A stretch of 64,000 nt of DNA, from positions 1-64,000 of the forward strand of contig FMUA01000003.1 in the NCBI GenBank assembly GCA_900100595.1, given 5' to 3'. The notes beneath the pieces are model-generated. The model had not been told where the DNA came from, ran no database searches, and worked only from the letters and a program-made list of their open reading frames with translations. Below, piece by piece: positions 54,291-63,300 of this stretch (within the stretch, counting starts at the first letter, position 1; the number at the start of each line of letters is the position of its first letter). The position numbers and the translations under genes are program-made. The stretch comes from Ruminococcaceae bacterium P7 (GTDB lineage Bacteria; Bacillota; Clostridia; Oscillospirales; Acutalibacteraceae).

Positions 54291-56492
54291 TTACTCTACT
54301 ATGTTCAGATTATAAATCAGGTTCATATCCACGTCGCCGTCGACGCCCCAGACAAAGCCGTTCTCGGAATACTGCCAGATGTCGCAGTCGATCGTACAGC
54401 GCGGCGCCCAGTGGGCGTTCCAGATGGAAATGCCGTTTTCTACCAAAAGGTCATAGTCGATCTGATTCTGATAGACCGTTACGCTCGTGTATACGCCCGG
54501 TCGGTAGCCCGCCAGAATGATTTTATTGCAGAAGAAGAGCGCCATGCGTGTCAGCTCGTCATAGGACATGGTTTTCAGCGCCTTTTCGTACTCGATATCG
54601 TAGTATACGGGCATATCGAGCTGTCTGCCGCCGATGCACGCGATGCACGCGTCAGCCTCGTTGAGCGCGTCCAGCTCGTCGGTCGCGTAGCTGAACCAGT
54701 ATACGCCGACCTTGAGTCCCGCGCGTTTCGCCTTGTTGTAGTTGTTGGCGAACTGGTTGTCGATCTGGGACGAATCGTTGCCGTAGCCCGCGCGCAGAAT
54801 GACGTAGTCCACGCCGCTCTGCTTTACTTTGTCAAAGTCGACATACGCGCCCTGCCAGGTGGAAATATCGATGCACAGCGCCTTGCTTCCCTCGACATAG
54901 AGTCTGACGGTCTGCGTCATCCCGTTCTGCGTCGCAAAGGTGACGTCGGTCGCGCCGAGCTTCATTCCCATGAGGTCGATGTAATCGACGCCTTTGTCCG
55001 CAACCGTCACCAAACCGTTGCTCGAGGTGACATCGATAAAGCTGTTGTTGATCGCGGAGCCTTCGTTGCCCGTGACGCTCACGCGCAGCAGCTCGCCGAC
55101 CTGAACTCTGTCGGTCTGCTTATTCACCGCGATGGAAGTCGGCGCGTCGGTGACCGTCACCTCGGCATAGGCTCTCACGCCGTTGATCAGCTCGCAGTAA
55201 ATCTGCGTTTTGCCGATCTTGTTAGCGGTGACAATACCGTCGTTGCGTGCGAAGGACGCGATGGATTCATCGAGCGAATGATAGTCGCGGAAGTAGGCGT
55301 AGCCGTCCCTTGCATAGCTGTCAAAGTCAAACTTGTCGCCCTTGACAAGCGTGACGGCGGTCGCGTTAAGCTCGAGCGACTGCGCGAGCTTCTCGACGGT
55401 AACCTCGCAGCGCGCCTGCACCCCGTTTTCGAGCACACAGGTCACGTTCGCCTTGCCCTCACCCACCGCTTTGGCAATACCGCCGAAGCGCTCCACCTTG
55501 ACGGCGTTCTCGTTGTCGGAGGAGTAATAGCGCCAGCAGGCGGCAGCGCCGCTGTTGACGTAGCTGTCAAAGTCAATCGTTTCCCCGACGCCGAGCTTGA
55601 TTTTTTCGCCGTAGTTGAGCGTCAGCGCCGTTGCCTCGGGACAGACCTGAAACTGACAGACAGCGGAAAGCCCGCTTTCGGTCATGCAGACGACCGTCGC
55701 GTTGCCCGGCGCGTGCGGAGTGACGGTACCGCGGTCGTCCACGGTCAGTACGTCGTCATTGAAGCAGCGGAATGTATAGCCCGGCGCGTCGGTCTCCACC
55801 GTGAAGGTGAAGCTCTCGTTGACGCCTATTTTCAGGCTCGCGTAATCCAGACGCAGATACGTCGGCTGCGGAGGATATGTCATATCCTCCGACGGATAGG
55901 TCGGCTCGGTTACCTCGGTCGGCTCTGTTGCAGGCTCTGTTACTTCCGCAGACGGCTCCGTGACTTCAGCGGTCGGTTCCGTTACAGGCGCGGAAGAAGC
56001 GGCTTCGGTTGAAGTCGGTTCGGTTTCCTCGATTTTATCCTGCGTAGCCGGTTCCGCTGTCGTCTCCTCAGGCGCCGTGGTTTCGGTTTCAAAGGGCATC
56101 GTCAGCGGCGCGTCTGTCGGCTGTGTACCGGGCTGAATGGTGGCCGGCTCCGTTTCCGCGGGAGAGGTCGGCTGCGTCGGTGCAAAGCGGCCGAGATACT
56201 CGTCGCTCTGTACATCCAGCAGATTCGCGCAGTGCATCTGGATGATGGTCGCGTCGGCAATCGTAATTTTGCCGTCAAAATCAATGTCGTAGTAGCTGCG
56301 CTGATGGATAGTCAGCCGTGCAAGCTCCGCTTCCACCATCTGCACCTTTGTCGCATCGGTGACAGTATACTCATGCGTACGGATCCTGTCCGTTTTTACG
56401 CTATATGCGGTTTCCGCCTGCGCCACAGGCAGAGAAACGGGAACAGCGATCGCTGCGGCAAGCAGCGCTGCCGCAATTGCTTTTATCTTCAT
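54291..56492 (-). CDS. Secreted GH25 lysozyme-like protein with N-terminal dockerin-like segment
   Basis: A 733-residue secreted protein. The signal peptide ends about residue 26. A dockerin-like pair follows (about 40-95): the second half DIDFDGKITIADATIIQM has the DxDxDG calcium loop, while the first half lacks its loop residues. A long Thr/Glu/Pro linker covers about 100-215. Three to four Big-2-like Ig domains occupy about 215-525. The GH25 muramidase domain (about 535-733) has CIDISTWQGAYVDF, VILRAGYG and the catalytic-type DIEYE. It would cut or bind peptidoglycan at the surface. GGAAGGAAAT precedes the ATG. It is monocistronic. Confidence 0.85.
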   Translation of the reverse strand: MKIKAIAAALLAAAIAVPVSLPVAQAETAYSVKTDRIRTHEYTVTDATKVQMVEAELARLTIHQRSYYDIDFDGKITIADATIIQMHCANLLDVQSDEYLGRFAPTQPTSPAETEPATIQPGTQPTDAPLTMPFETETTAPEETTAEPATQDKIEETEPTSTEAASSAPVTEPTAEVTEPSAEVTEPATEPTEVTEPTYPSEDMTYPPQPTYLRLDYASLKIGVNESFTFTVETDAPGYTFRCFNDDVLTVDDRGTVTPHAPGNATVVCMTESGLSAVCQFQVCPEATALTLNYGEKIKLGVGETIDFDSYVNSGAAACWRYYSSDNENAVKVERFGGIAKAVGEGKANVTCVLENGVQARCEVTVEKLAQSLELNATAVTLVKGDKFDFDSYARDGYAYFRDYHSLDESIASFARNDGIVTANKIGKTQIYCELINGVRAYAEVTVTDAPTSIAVNKQTDRVQVGELLRVSVTGNEGSAINNSFIDVTSSNGLVTVADKGVDYIDLMGMKLGATDVTFATQNGMTQTVRLYVEGSKALCIDISTWQGAYVDFDKVKQSGVDYVILRAGYGNDSSQIDNQFANNYNKAKRAGLKVGVYWFSYATDELDALNEADACIACIGGRQLDMPVYYDIEYEKALKTMSYDELTRMALFFCNKIILAGYRPGVYTSVTVYQNQIDYDLLVENGISIWNAHWAPRCTIDCDIWQYSENGFVWGVDGDVDMNLIYNLNIVE

Positions 56493-56590
56493 ATTTCCTT
56501 CCTTTCACCTCTTGGGTTGATGGTTATCCACCATTATACACACGAAAAAGAAGTTTGTCAACGGTTTCTCCTCTGCCGCTTGGGAAAGAG

Positions 56591-56617
56591 GAAATCCGAG
56601 CGCGAGGCTCGGATTTC
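56591..56617 (-). terminator. Terminator of the telA operon
   Basis: GAAATCCGAGC and GCTCGGATTTC, an 11-bp perfect stem with a 5-base loop, four bases beyond the VWA lipoprotein stop; CTCTTTCC follows on the minus strand. Confidence 0.75.
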
Positions 56618-56620
56618 GTT

Positions 56621-58300
56621 TTACAGTTCAACATTGAACAGGTTTCTCATGTGGTTGATCAGATCGTCGGAGGTCGCGTTGATCAGTGAAGCCTCGTTGA
56701 TGCCGCTGAGCCGTTTCAGCTCGTTGGTCGCACGGGAATCTTTCTCGAGGTTGTAGCCGATGGTGTAGACGGGGATTTTCATACCGCCCACGATCGGCGC
56801 GACTCTGTCGAGAGAGTAGCCGCGGTTCTGCTCGCCGTCGGAGAGCAGGAACAGCATCATTTTGGCGTTGGGGATTTCCTCCTTTTTGTCCGCCATCATC
56901 TTGAGCGCGATCAGTACCGCGTCATAGGTGGCGGTGCTGCCCTCGATATCGAGCGCCTTGACCGCTCCCGAGAAATAGGCGCGCTGCTCGTCGTCAAACG
57001 CGTCGATCGGCAGGTTGATGTGCACCTTGTCGGCGTAGGAAACCAGACCGATGTAGTTGTCGGAGCTGATATAGGAGGAGGTGGCAAGGAGCGATTCCTT
57101 GAGCGAGTTGATCGGCACGCCTGCCATGCTGCCCGAGATATCGGCGATGAACACCGCGATGATCGGCTGTCCGCCGTCTTTGCTCTGCTTCCAGATTTTC
57201 TGCGCCGCAAGATAGCCCGCGCCGTCAAGACCGCTCGGACGGCTCTTGTAGTCGTCGTGCAGGTTGAAGCCCTTCTTGTCTGCGAGCGACTGCGATTCGT
57301 CGTTCAGGCAGAAGTCGCAGAACAGCTTAGCCGCGTCCTGCTTCTCCTTGGAGACGTAGTCGAAGGTGTAGAGCGGATGGTCGTGGCGGATGCCCTCGGG
57401 GGTGTAGACGTAGTTTTTCAGCTCGGGCGTATTGTGGTACGCCTGCTCCTCCATGACCATCGCCTTGATGATACCCTTTGTCGCCTGCTCACGCAGAACG
57501 CCCGTGGTATAGGCGACAGGCGGCGACTGCTTCTGATAGTCGAGCAGCTTCTGCTGCGCGGTCTGGGACAGCGGGTTTTCGTTGTCGAAGGCGTAGAGCA
57601 TGCCCGTGAGGATATTCAGACCCGTGGAGGAGGTATAGGGATTGGTATAGGCAAAGGTCAGATCGCCCGCAAGGGACGCGTCGAGCACATTTGCCAGCGT
57701 GACCTCTCCGTACTTCTCCGTAAAGGTGTCGTAGGTATTTTTTTCCATCAGCACGCCCGCGGTATTGCCGGCGATGCGGTCGGCGAGGGTGATCGTGTTG
57801 ATGCCCTTCGCGCTGAGCATCTGTCCCCACGCTTCGGAGCTGGGGGCGTAAACGTCGGGACGGTAGTCGCTCTCGGTCATGTAGGTGAGCACCTCGCCCG
57901 AGGTGATTTTGCGGACGGTGACGCTGACGGTTTTTCCGTTCAGCTGCGCGCCGCTGCGGTTGAAGTTCTCCGCGACGATGTTGAGCCAGTCGTCAGGCGC
58001 GTCGGAGCTCATTTCCGTCGCCGCCGCGACCTCGATATCAATGCTGCCGCTGCCCTCGACGGTGAGCGGAAAGGTCTTGATATCGGCGAGCGTTTTGGCA
58101 GCCGTTTCGCTGTTATAGATATCCAGCCGCGGCTTGATGGTGTCGGTGTGGATCTGATCATTAAAGGCGTTCAGCTCCTTGATCGCTTCCTCATAGGTAT
58201 AGACCTTCTCATTGCCCGACTCATATTGGGTGCAGCCTGCCGCTCCCGCGAGCATGGCGCAGGAAAGCAGCGCGGCGGTGAGCTTATAGATTCTTTTCAT
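56621..58300 (-). CDS. Lipoprotein: substrate-binding-like domain fused to VWA domain
   Basis: A 559-residue lipoprotein with lipobox GAAGC. Residues about 70-365 resemble bacterial solute-binding folds (VAENFNRSGAQLNGKTVSVT, RPDVYAPSSEAWGQML and later a hinge LYTFDYVSKEKQDAAKLFCD). The C-terminal about 180 residues are a von Willebrand A domain with an intact MIDAS: DISGSM, the Thr in EGSTATYDA and LLSDGEQN. VWA domains bind metal and mediate protein contacts. It is the last gene after telA and a membrane-protein gene, and its start overlaps the preceding gene by 17 bases. Confidence 0.78.
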   Translation of the reverse strand: MKRIYKLTAALLSCAMLAGAAGCTQYESGNEKVYTYEEAIKELNAFNDQIHTDTIKPRLDIYNSETAAKTLADIKTFPLTVEGSGSIDIEVAAATEMSSDAPDDWLNIVAENFNRSGAQLNGKTVSVTVRKITSGEVLTYMTESDYRPDVYAPSSEAWGQMLSAKGINTITLADRIAGNTAGVLMEKNTYDTFTEKYGEVTLANVLDASLAGDLTFAYTNPYTSSTGLNILTGMLYAFDNENPLSQTAQQKLLDYQKQSPPVAYTTGVLREQATKGIIKAMVMEEQAYHNTPELKNYVYTPEGIRHDHPLYTFDYVSKEKQDAAKLFCDFCLNDESQSLADKKGFNLHDDYKSRPSGLDGAGYLAAQKIWKQSKDGGQPIIAVFIADISGSMAGVPINSLKESLLATSSYISSDNYIGLVSYADKVHINLPIDAFDDEQRAYFSGAVKALDIEGSTATYDAVLIALKMMADKKEEIPNAKMMLFLLSDGEQNRGYSLDRVAPIVGGMKIPVYTIGYNLEKDSRATNELKRLSGINEASLINATSDDLINHMRNLFNVEL

Positions 58301-59042
58301 GATTTTCTCCCATTGACGCCTTCATAATTTTGAGCCATGCGTCAAGCTCACGGCGGTCACTTACGCCGTTGCGGTTATAGTTGTTGATATAGGCGACGGA
58401 ATAGCGCAGCAGGGTGGCAACCGCGTTGAGCTCCTCCTCGTTGTCCCTGAGAGAGTGCTCGACGGTGGCGTGATCCAGATCCTCCACGCCGCCCGCGTCC
58501 TCAACCAGAATGCAGCAGTTGATGATGTTGCGGAAGTTGAGGCACATTCTGCGCTCGCACTCATCCACCACCTCGATAGTGTCCGAGAGATAAATCGCCT
58601 CGTTTGCTTCAATCAGGCTTCTGTGACGCGCCTGGTACGCGTCGATGCGGTCCATCTGACCGACGCAGCGGTTGATCAGACCGTTCAGCTTGGGATTATG
58701 CGCCCGCAGCTGCTCAAAACGGATGCGTGTTTTCGCGGGATTGAGGCTGTCGTGCGCGTATTCGTCAAAGCGCTTGCGCTCCATCTCGCGGTTGTTTTCA
58801 AGCAGGCGGTTCTGATTGCGGTTCTGCACGGACATCGCCACTGCGGGGATGGTGCCGCTCACCAGCGACAGCGCGCCGATGCCGCTCACGCCGAAGGATA
58901 TCACCTTCAGGCCCGCAAGCGCGCGCACGCCGAAGGCGACGATCATGGAGGAGGGTGCGAGGAAGCTCGCGCCGAAGCCGAGAAGCCCGATTCCGATCAG
59001 AACCGCGCCGAAGATGCGCAGCGCCCTGAGAAACCTCATCAT
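58284..59042 (-). CDS. Membrane protein of a telA operon, unknown (XpaC-like layout)
   Basis: A 252-residue protein with two to three hydrophobic segments in the first 70 residues (FGAVLIGIGLLGFGASFL and ISFGVSGIGALSLVSG), then a charged, helical cytoplasmic part of about 180 residues. No family is certain. The layout and position next to telA recall XpaC, which precedes telA (yaaN) in Bacillus, but I see no diagnostic motif. AGGAGGTGAGG precedes the ATG. It is probably a partner of TelA and of the VWA lipoprotein across the membrane. Confidence 0.6.
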   Translation of the reverse strand: MMRFLRALRIFGAVLIGIGLLGFGASFLAPSSMIVAFGVRALAGLKVISFGVSGIGALSLVSGTIPAVAMSVQNRNQNRLLENNREMERKRFDEYAHDSLNPAKTRIRFEQLRAHNPKLNGLINRCVGQMDRIDAYQARHRSLIEANEAIYLSDTIEVVDECERRMCLNFRNIINCCILVEDAGGVEDLDHATVEHSLRDNEEELNAVATLLRYSVAYINNYNRNGVSDRRELDAWLKIMKASMGENHEKNL

Positions 59043-59072
59043 ACCTCACCTCCTGTAAAAATTTGGTTCATT

Positions 59073-60209
59073 TTATTTTCTTGCGGTGGCGGACAAAATT
59101 CCCTGAACAAGCTCGCGCTCGGAGTTGGCGATGACGCCGACTGCCGCCTGACGGTCTGCGGCGCCCTTCTGCTCGATGGCGATGTAGTCGAGAACCGCGC
59201 CTGTGATTTCCTTGTTGACATAGTCGATGGTTTCAATATCAATAATACTGCGCTGCGAGGACTTGGCGGACTCCACCACGCCCAAATGGAACTGCGCCGC
59301 CTGCTCGCGGAGCATTCTGTTGGTGAGGTCGTCCACGGCGTTTGCCGCCTCGGCAGCCATGAGGTTGTTGTTGATGGCGATGGACATGGCGATCTTCTTT
59401 CTCCACAGCGGCATCGTGTTGACGATGCTGGACTGGAGCTTCATCGACATATCCTGGTCGTTCTGCTGGATCATGCGGATCTGCGGAGCGGACTGCAGAC
59501 AGCTTGTCCGCGTCAGACGGAGGTTGTGCACCTGCTTCTCGAACTGGTTGATGGACTTGGCAAAGTTGTCCGCCTGCATCGCGTCCTCGGGCAGTCCCGA
59601 AGCCTCCGCTCTGGCGTAAAGCTCGGCAAGCTCGCCGCTCTTTGCCTTTTCGATCGCAAGCTCCGCCGCCTTGATGTACATGGTCAGCGCCTTGAAGGTG
59701 TCCCAGTTCTCATCATAGAGCGCGTCGAGCATCGCGATATCCTTCTGCAGGTTGAGCTTGTGACCCTCGAGCTGCTTCTCGATGCGGTCGAGCGTCTTTT
59801 CGACGCTCTCGTTGCGGGTGCGAACGGCTACGGCGTTTTTCTTGACCTTTTTGAGGAAGCCTGAAAGGAAACCGCCCTGATCCTTGCCGCCCTCCATGCC
59901 GTCCATGGCGGACACCATCTCGACGAGCAGACCGCTGATCTCACCCGTGTTCTTGGTTCTGACGTCCTGCAGCGTCTTTGTCGCGATCGCGGCGGACTGC
60001 TTCTGCACGGTCGCGCCGTAGTTGGTCACGATCTCGCTTTTGTGGAGGTCGATCTTGTCGGCAAACGCCTCAATCTGCGCCTGCTCCTCGGGTGTCAGAC
60101 GCTCCACCTCGGTGAGAACCTGCTGCGTCGTGACGGCAAGCTGCTCCTGCTGCGCGGGAGTCGGCTCGTTTTCGGGCACGCCGTCCAGTACTAATTTTAT
60201 TTCAGACAT
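59073..60209 (-). CDS. telA: TelA/toxic anion resistance family protein
   Basis: A 378-residue soluble, almost wholly helical and coiled-coil protein of the TelA family (PF05816 type). Recognisable pieces are LLVEMVSAMDGMEG, FLKKVKKNAVAVRTR, LDALYDENWDTFKALTMYI and TMPLWRKKIAMSIAIN, which is the family signature region. Homologues are linked to tellurite, bacteriocin or antibiotic tolerance, mechanism unknown. The ATG at 60209 has AAAGGAT before it. It is the first gene of a three-gene operon with a strong promoter. Confidence 0.88.
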   Translation of the reverse strand: MSEIKLVLDGVPENEPTPAQQEQLAVTTQQVLTEVERLTPEEQAQIEAFADKIDLHKSEIVTNYGATVQKQSAAIATKTLQDVRTKNTGEISGLLVEMVSAMDGMEGGKDQGGFLSGFLKKVKKNAVAVRTRNESVEKTLDRIEKQLEGHKLNLQKDIAMLDALYDENWDTFKALTMYIKAAELAIEKAKSGELAELYARAEASGLPEDAMQADNFAKSINQFEKQVHNLRLTRTSCLQSAPQIRMIQQNDQDMSMKLQSSIVNTMPLWRKKIAMSIAINNNLMAAEAANAVDDLTNRMLREQAAQFHLGVVESAKSSQRSIIDIETIDYVNKEITGAVLDYIAIEQKGAADRQAAVGVIANSERELVQGILSATARK

Positions 60210-60261
60210 TTGTATCATCCTTTCAAACACAAGATAACAGTAGAATTATCCTTTGAATGTC

Positions 60262-60291
60262 ATTATAGCAAAAACGCGAGATTGTTGTCAA
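60262..60291 (-). promoter_or_regulatory. Promoter of the telA operon
   Basis: Minus strand perfect TTGACA (60286-60291) and perfect TATAAT (60262-60267) with an 18-base spacer. Confidence 0.78.
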
Positions 60292-60314
60292 GTACAGACG
60301 ATAGAAATCAAACA

Positions 60315-60343
60315 AAAATCCACCGAACGTGTCGGTGGATTTT
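60315..60343 (-). terminator. Terminator of carB-dapF
   Basis: Minus strand AAAATCCACCGA, a 5-base loop and TCGGTGGATTTT, followed by TTGTTTGATTTC. It separates carB-dapF from the telA promoter. Confidence 0.8.
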
Positions 60344-60368
60344 AGGGCATTATACTTCAATTGTATAC

Positions 60369-63300
60369 TTACACTTCGATTTCGCCTTCGTATACCGTTT
60401 CGGCGTTGCCCGTCATGTAGACGGTCTCGTCGGTGTAGTTGATGATCAGGTCGCCGCCCTTGAGCTTGATCTTGATGTCGTCGCCCTTCTTGCAGTAGCC
60501 GTTTTCGCAAGCCGCGACCGCGACCGCACAGGCGCCCGTGCCGCAAGCCCATGTCTCACCCGAGCCGCGCTCCCAGACGCGCATTTTGATGGTGTTCTCG
60601 TTGAGAACGGTGACGAACTCGGTGTTGACTCTCTCGGGGAAGAGCGGATCGTTCTCAAACATCGGGCCAATCTCCTCGAGGTCGATGTGGTCGATGTCGC
60701 TGTCCACAAAGACGACGCAGTGGGGGTTGCCCATGGAAACGCAGGTGATGCGGTAGTCCTGCATGCCGATGGTCACGCGTCTGTCGACGACCTTGTCGCC
60801 GCTGAGGTCAACGGGAATCTGCTTGGGATCGAGGATCGCCTTGCCCATGTCGACGCGGAGTGTCTTGACCTCGCCGTCGGTGGTGTACGCCTTGAGCTTC
60901 TTGATGCCGCTGAGCGTCTCGATGGTGATCTCGTCCTTCTCCCTGATGTCCACCATGCCGTGGTCATAGAGGTACTTGCCCACGCAGCGGATGCCGTTGC
61001 CGCACATCTTGCCCTCGGTGCCGTCGAGGTTGTACATCTTCATCTGCGCATCTGCGACCTTGGACGGAGCGACCAGAATCACGCCGTCGCCGCCGATGCC
61101 GAAGTGGCGGTCGCTCAGACGGACAGCCAACGCCTCGGGATTGTTGATCCACTGACCGAAGGTGCAGAAGTAGATGTAGTCGTTGCCGATGCCCTGCATC
61201 TTGGTGAAGCGGAGCTTAATCTTGGAATCTCTCATGTTGTTGATATCCACCAGCTCAGTGCTCTGCTGGGAATAGCGGCTCTTGAGGCAATCCGCGAGCG
61301 CGTTCGCCGTGTCAAGCGAGGTCAGGCAGGGGATGTTTCTCTCAACCGTCTTGCGGCGGATCTTGACCGAGTCACGCGAGGGGATTCTGCCCTTCGCGGA
61401 GGTGGAAATGACGTACTGGATCTTGCCCGACTCAATCAGGCTGAGGGTGTTGTTTCTGTCGGACTCGTGGATCTTCTTCACGCCGACGGCGTCGATGCCG
61501 TACTTGTTGAGCACCTTGGAGGTACCCTCGGTCGCGTAGATCTTGAAGCCGAGGTCATAGTATTTCTTGGCGATCTCACCGATTTCGGCTTTGTCGGAAT
61601 CGCGGACGGTGATGAACACGCCGCCGTCCTTCTTCATCTTGTAGCCCGCGGCGATCAGACCCTTGTAGAGCGCTTCCTCGAGGGTGCCGGCAATACCGAG
61701 CACCTCACCCGTGGACTTCATTTCGGGGCCGAGGTGGTTGTCGACGTTAATCAGCTTCTCAAAGCTGAATACGGGAACCTTGACCGCGATATAGGGGCTC
61801 TTGCGGTACAGACCTGTGCCGTAGCCCATGTCGGCAAGCTTCTCACCGAGCATCGCTCTTGTCGCGAGATCGACCATCGGAACGCCCGTGACCTTGCTGA
61901 TATAGGGGATCGTACGCGAGGAACGGGGGTTGACCTCAATGACGTAAAGCTCGTCATTATAGATCAGATACTGGATGTTGACAAGTCCCTTTGTTCTCAG
62001 CTCGATCGCGAGGTTGCGGGAGCTTTTGACGATGATCTCGGTCATCTCGTCGGAGATGTTCCACGCGGGATAGACCGCGATGGAGTCGCCCGAGTGAACG
62101 CCGGCGCGCTCGACGTGCTCCATGATGCCGGGAATGAGGATATCCTCACCGTCGCAGATCGCGTCGACCTCGATCTCGGTACCCTGTAAATATTTATCGA
62201 TCAGAATCGGGTTCTCAATGTTCTGCGCGAGGATGATCGCCATGTACTCCTTGACGTCCGCCTCGTTGAACGCGATGATCATGTTCTGTCCGCCGAGTAC
62301 GTAGGACGGACGGAGCAGGACGGGATAGCCGATGGTGTCGGCAACCTCCAGCGCCTCCTCGGTCGTCATAACGGTCACGCCGCGCGGACGCTTGATGTGA
62401 TACTTTTCCAGAAGCTCGTCAAAGCGCTCTCTGTCCTCCGCCATGTCGATCGCGTCGTAGGAGGTGCCGAGAATGTTGACGTTGTTGTCGCTGAGGAACT
62501 TGGTCAGCTTGATAGCGGTCTGTCCGCCGAACGCGACGACCACGCCGTAGGGCTTTTCGGTCTTGAGGATGCCCATGACGTCCTCGGTGGTGAGAGGCTC
62601 AAAGTAGAGTCTGTCGGCGGTGTCGAAGTCGGTGGAAACCGTCTCGGGGTTGTTGTTGACGATAACCACATCGTAGCCCGCCTTTTTCAGCGCCCATACG
62701 CAGTGTACGGAAGCGTAGTCGAACTCGATGCCCTGACCGATACGGATGGGACCCGAACCGAATACGATGACGGTCTTTTTGTCGCCCTTGCGCTCGGAAA
62801 TGAATTCCTCCGCCTCGTTTTCTTTATCAAAGGTCGAATAGAAGTAGGGCGTCTCCGCGGCAAACTCCGCGGCGCAGGTGTCAACCATCTTGTAGACGGG
62901 AACCAGCGGATTCTCTACCTTCTTACCCGAAAGCTCCTCAATGGTCTTGTCGAGGAAGCCTGTTTTCTTCGCCTTTACGTAAAGCTCCTCGGTAAGCTCG
63001 CCGCTGAGCAGCTCGTTTTCAACCGCAATAATATTTTTCAGCTTTTCAAGGAACCACTCGTCGATCATGGTGATCTCGTGGATGCTCTCGACGCTGACGC
63101 CGCGCTTGAGCGCTTCATAGACGCAGAAAATTCTTCTGTCGTCGCAGACGCTGAGGCGGTCGGTCACCGACGCGTCGGAAAGCTGTGCAAATTCCTTGTC
63201 GTCAAGGGTGTTGTGCGAGATTTCCGCACCTCTGACAGCCTTCATGATCGCCTGCTCAAAGGTGGGAGCGATCGCCATGACCTCACCCGTCGCTTTCATC

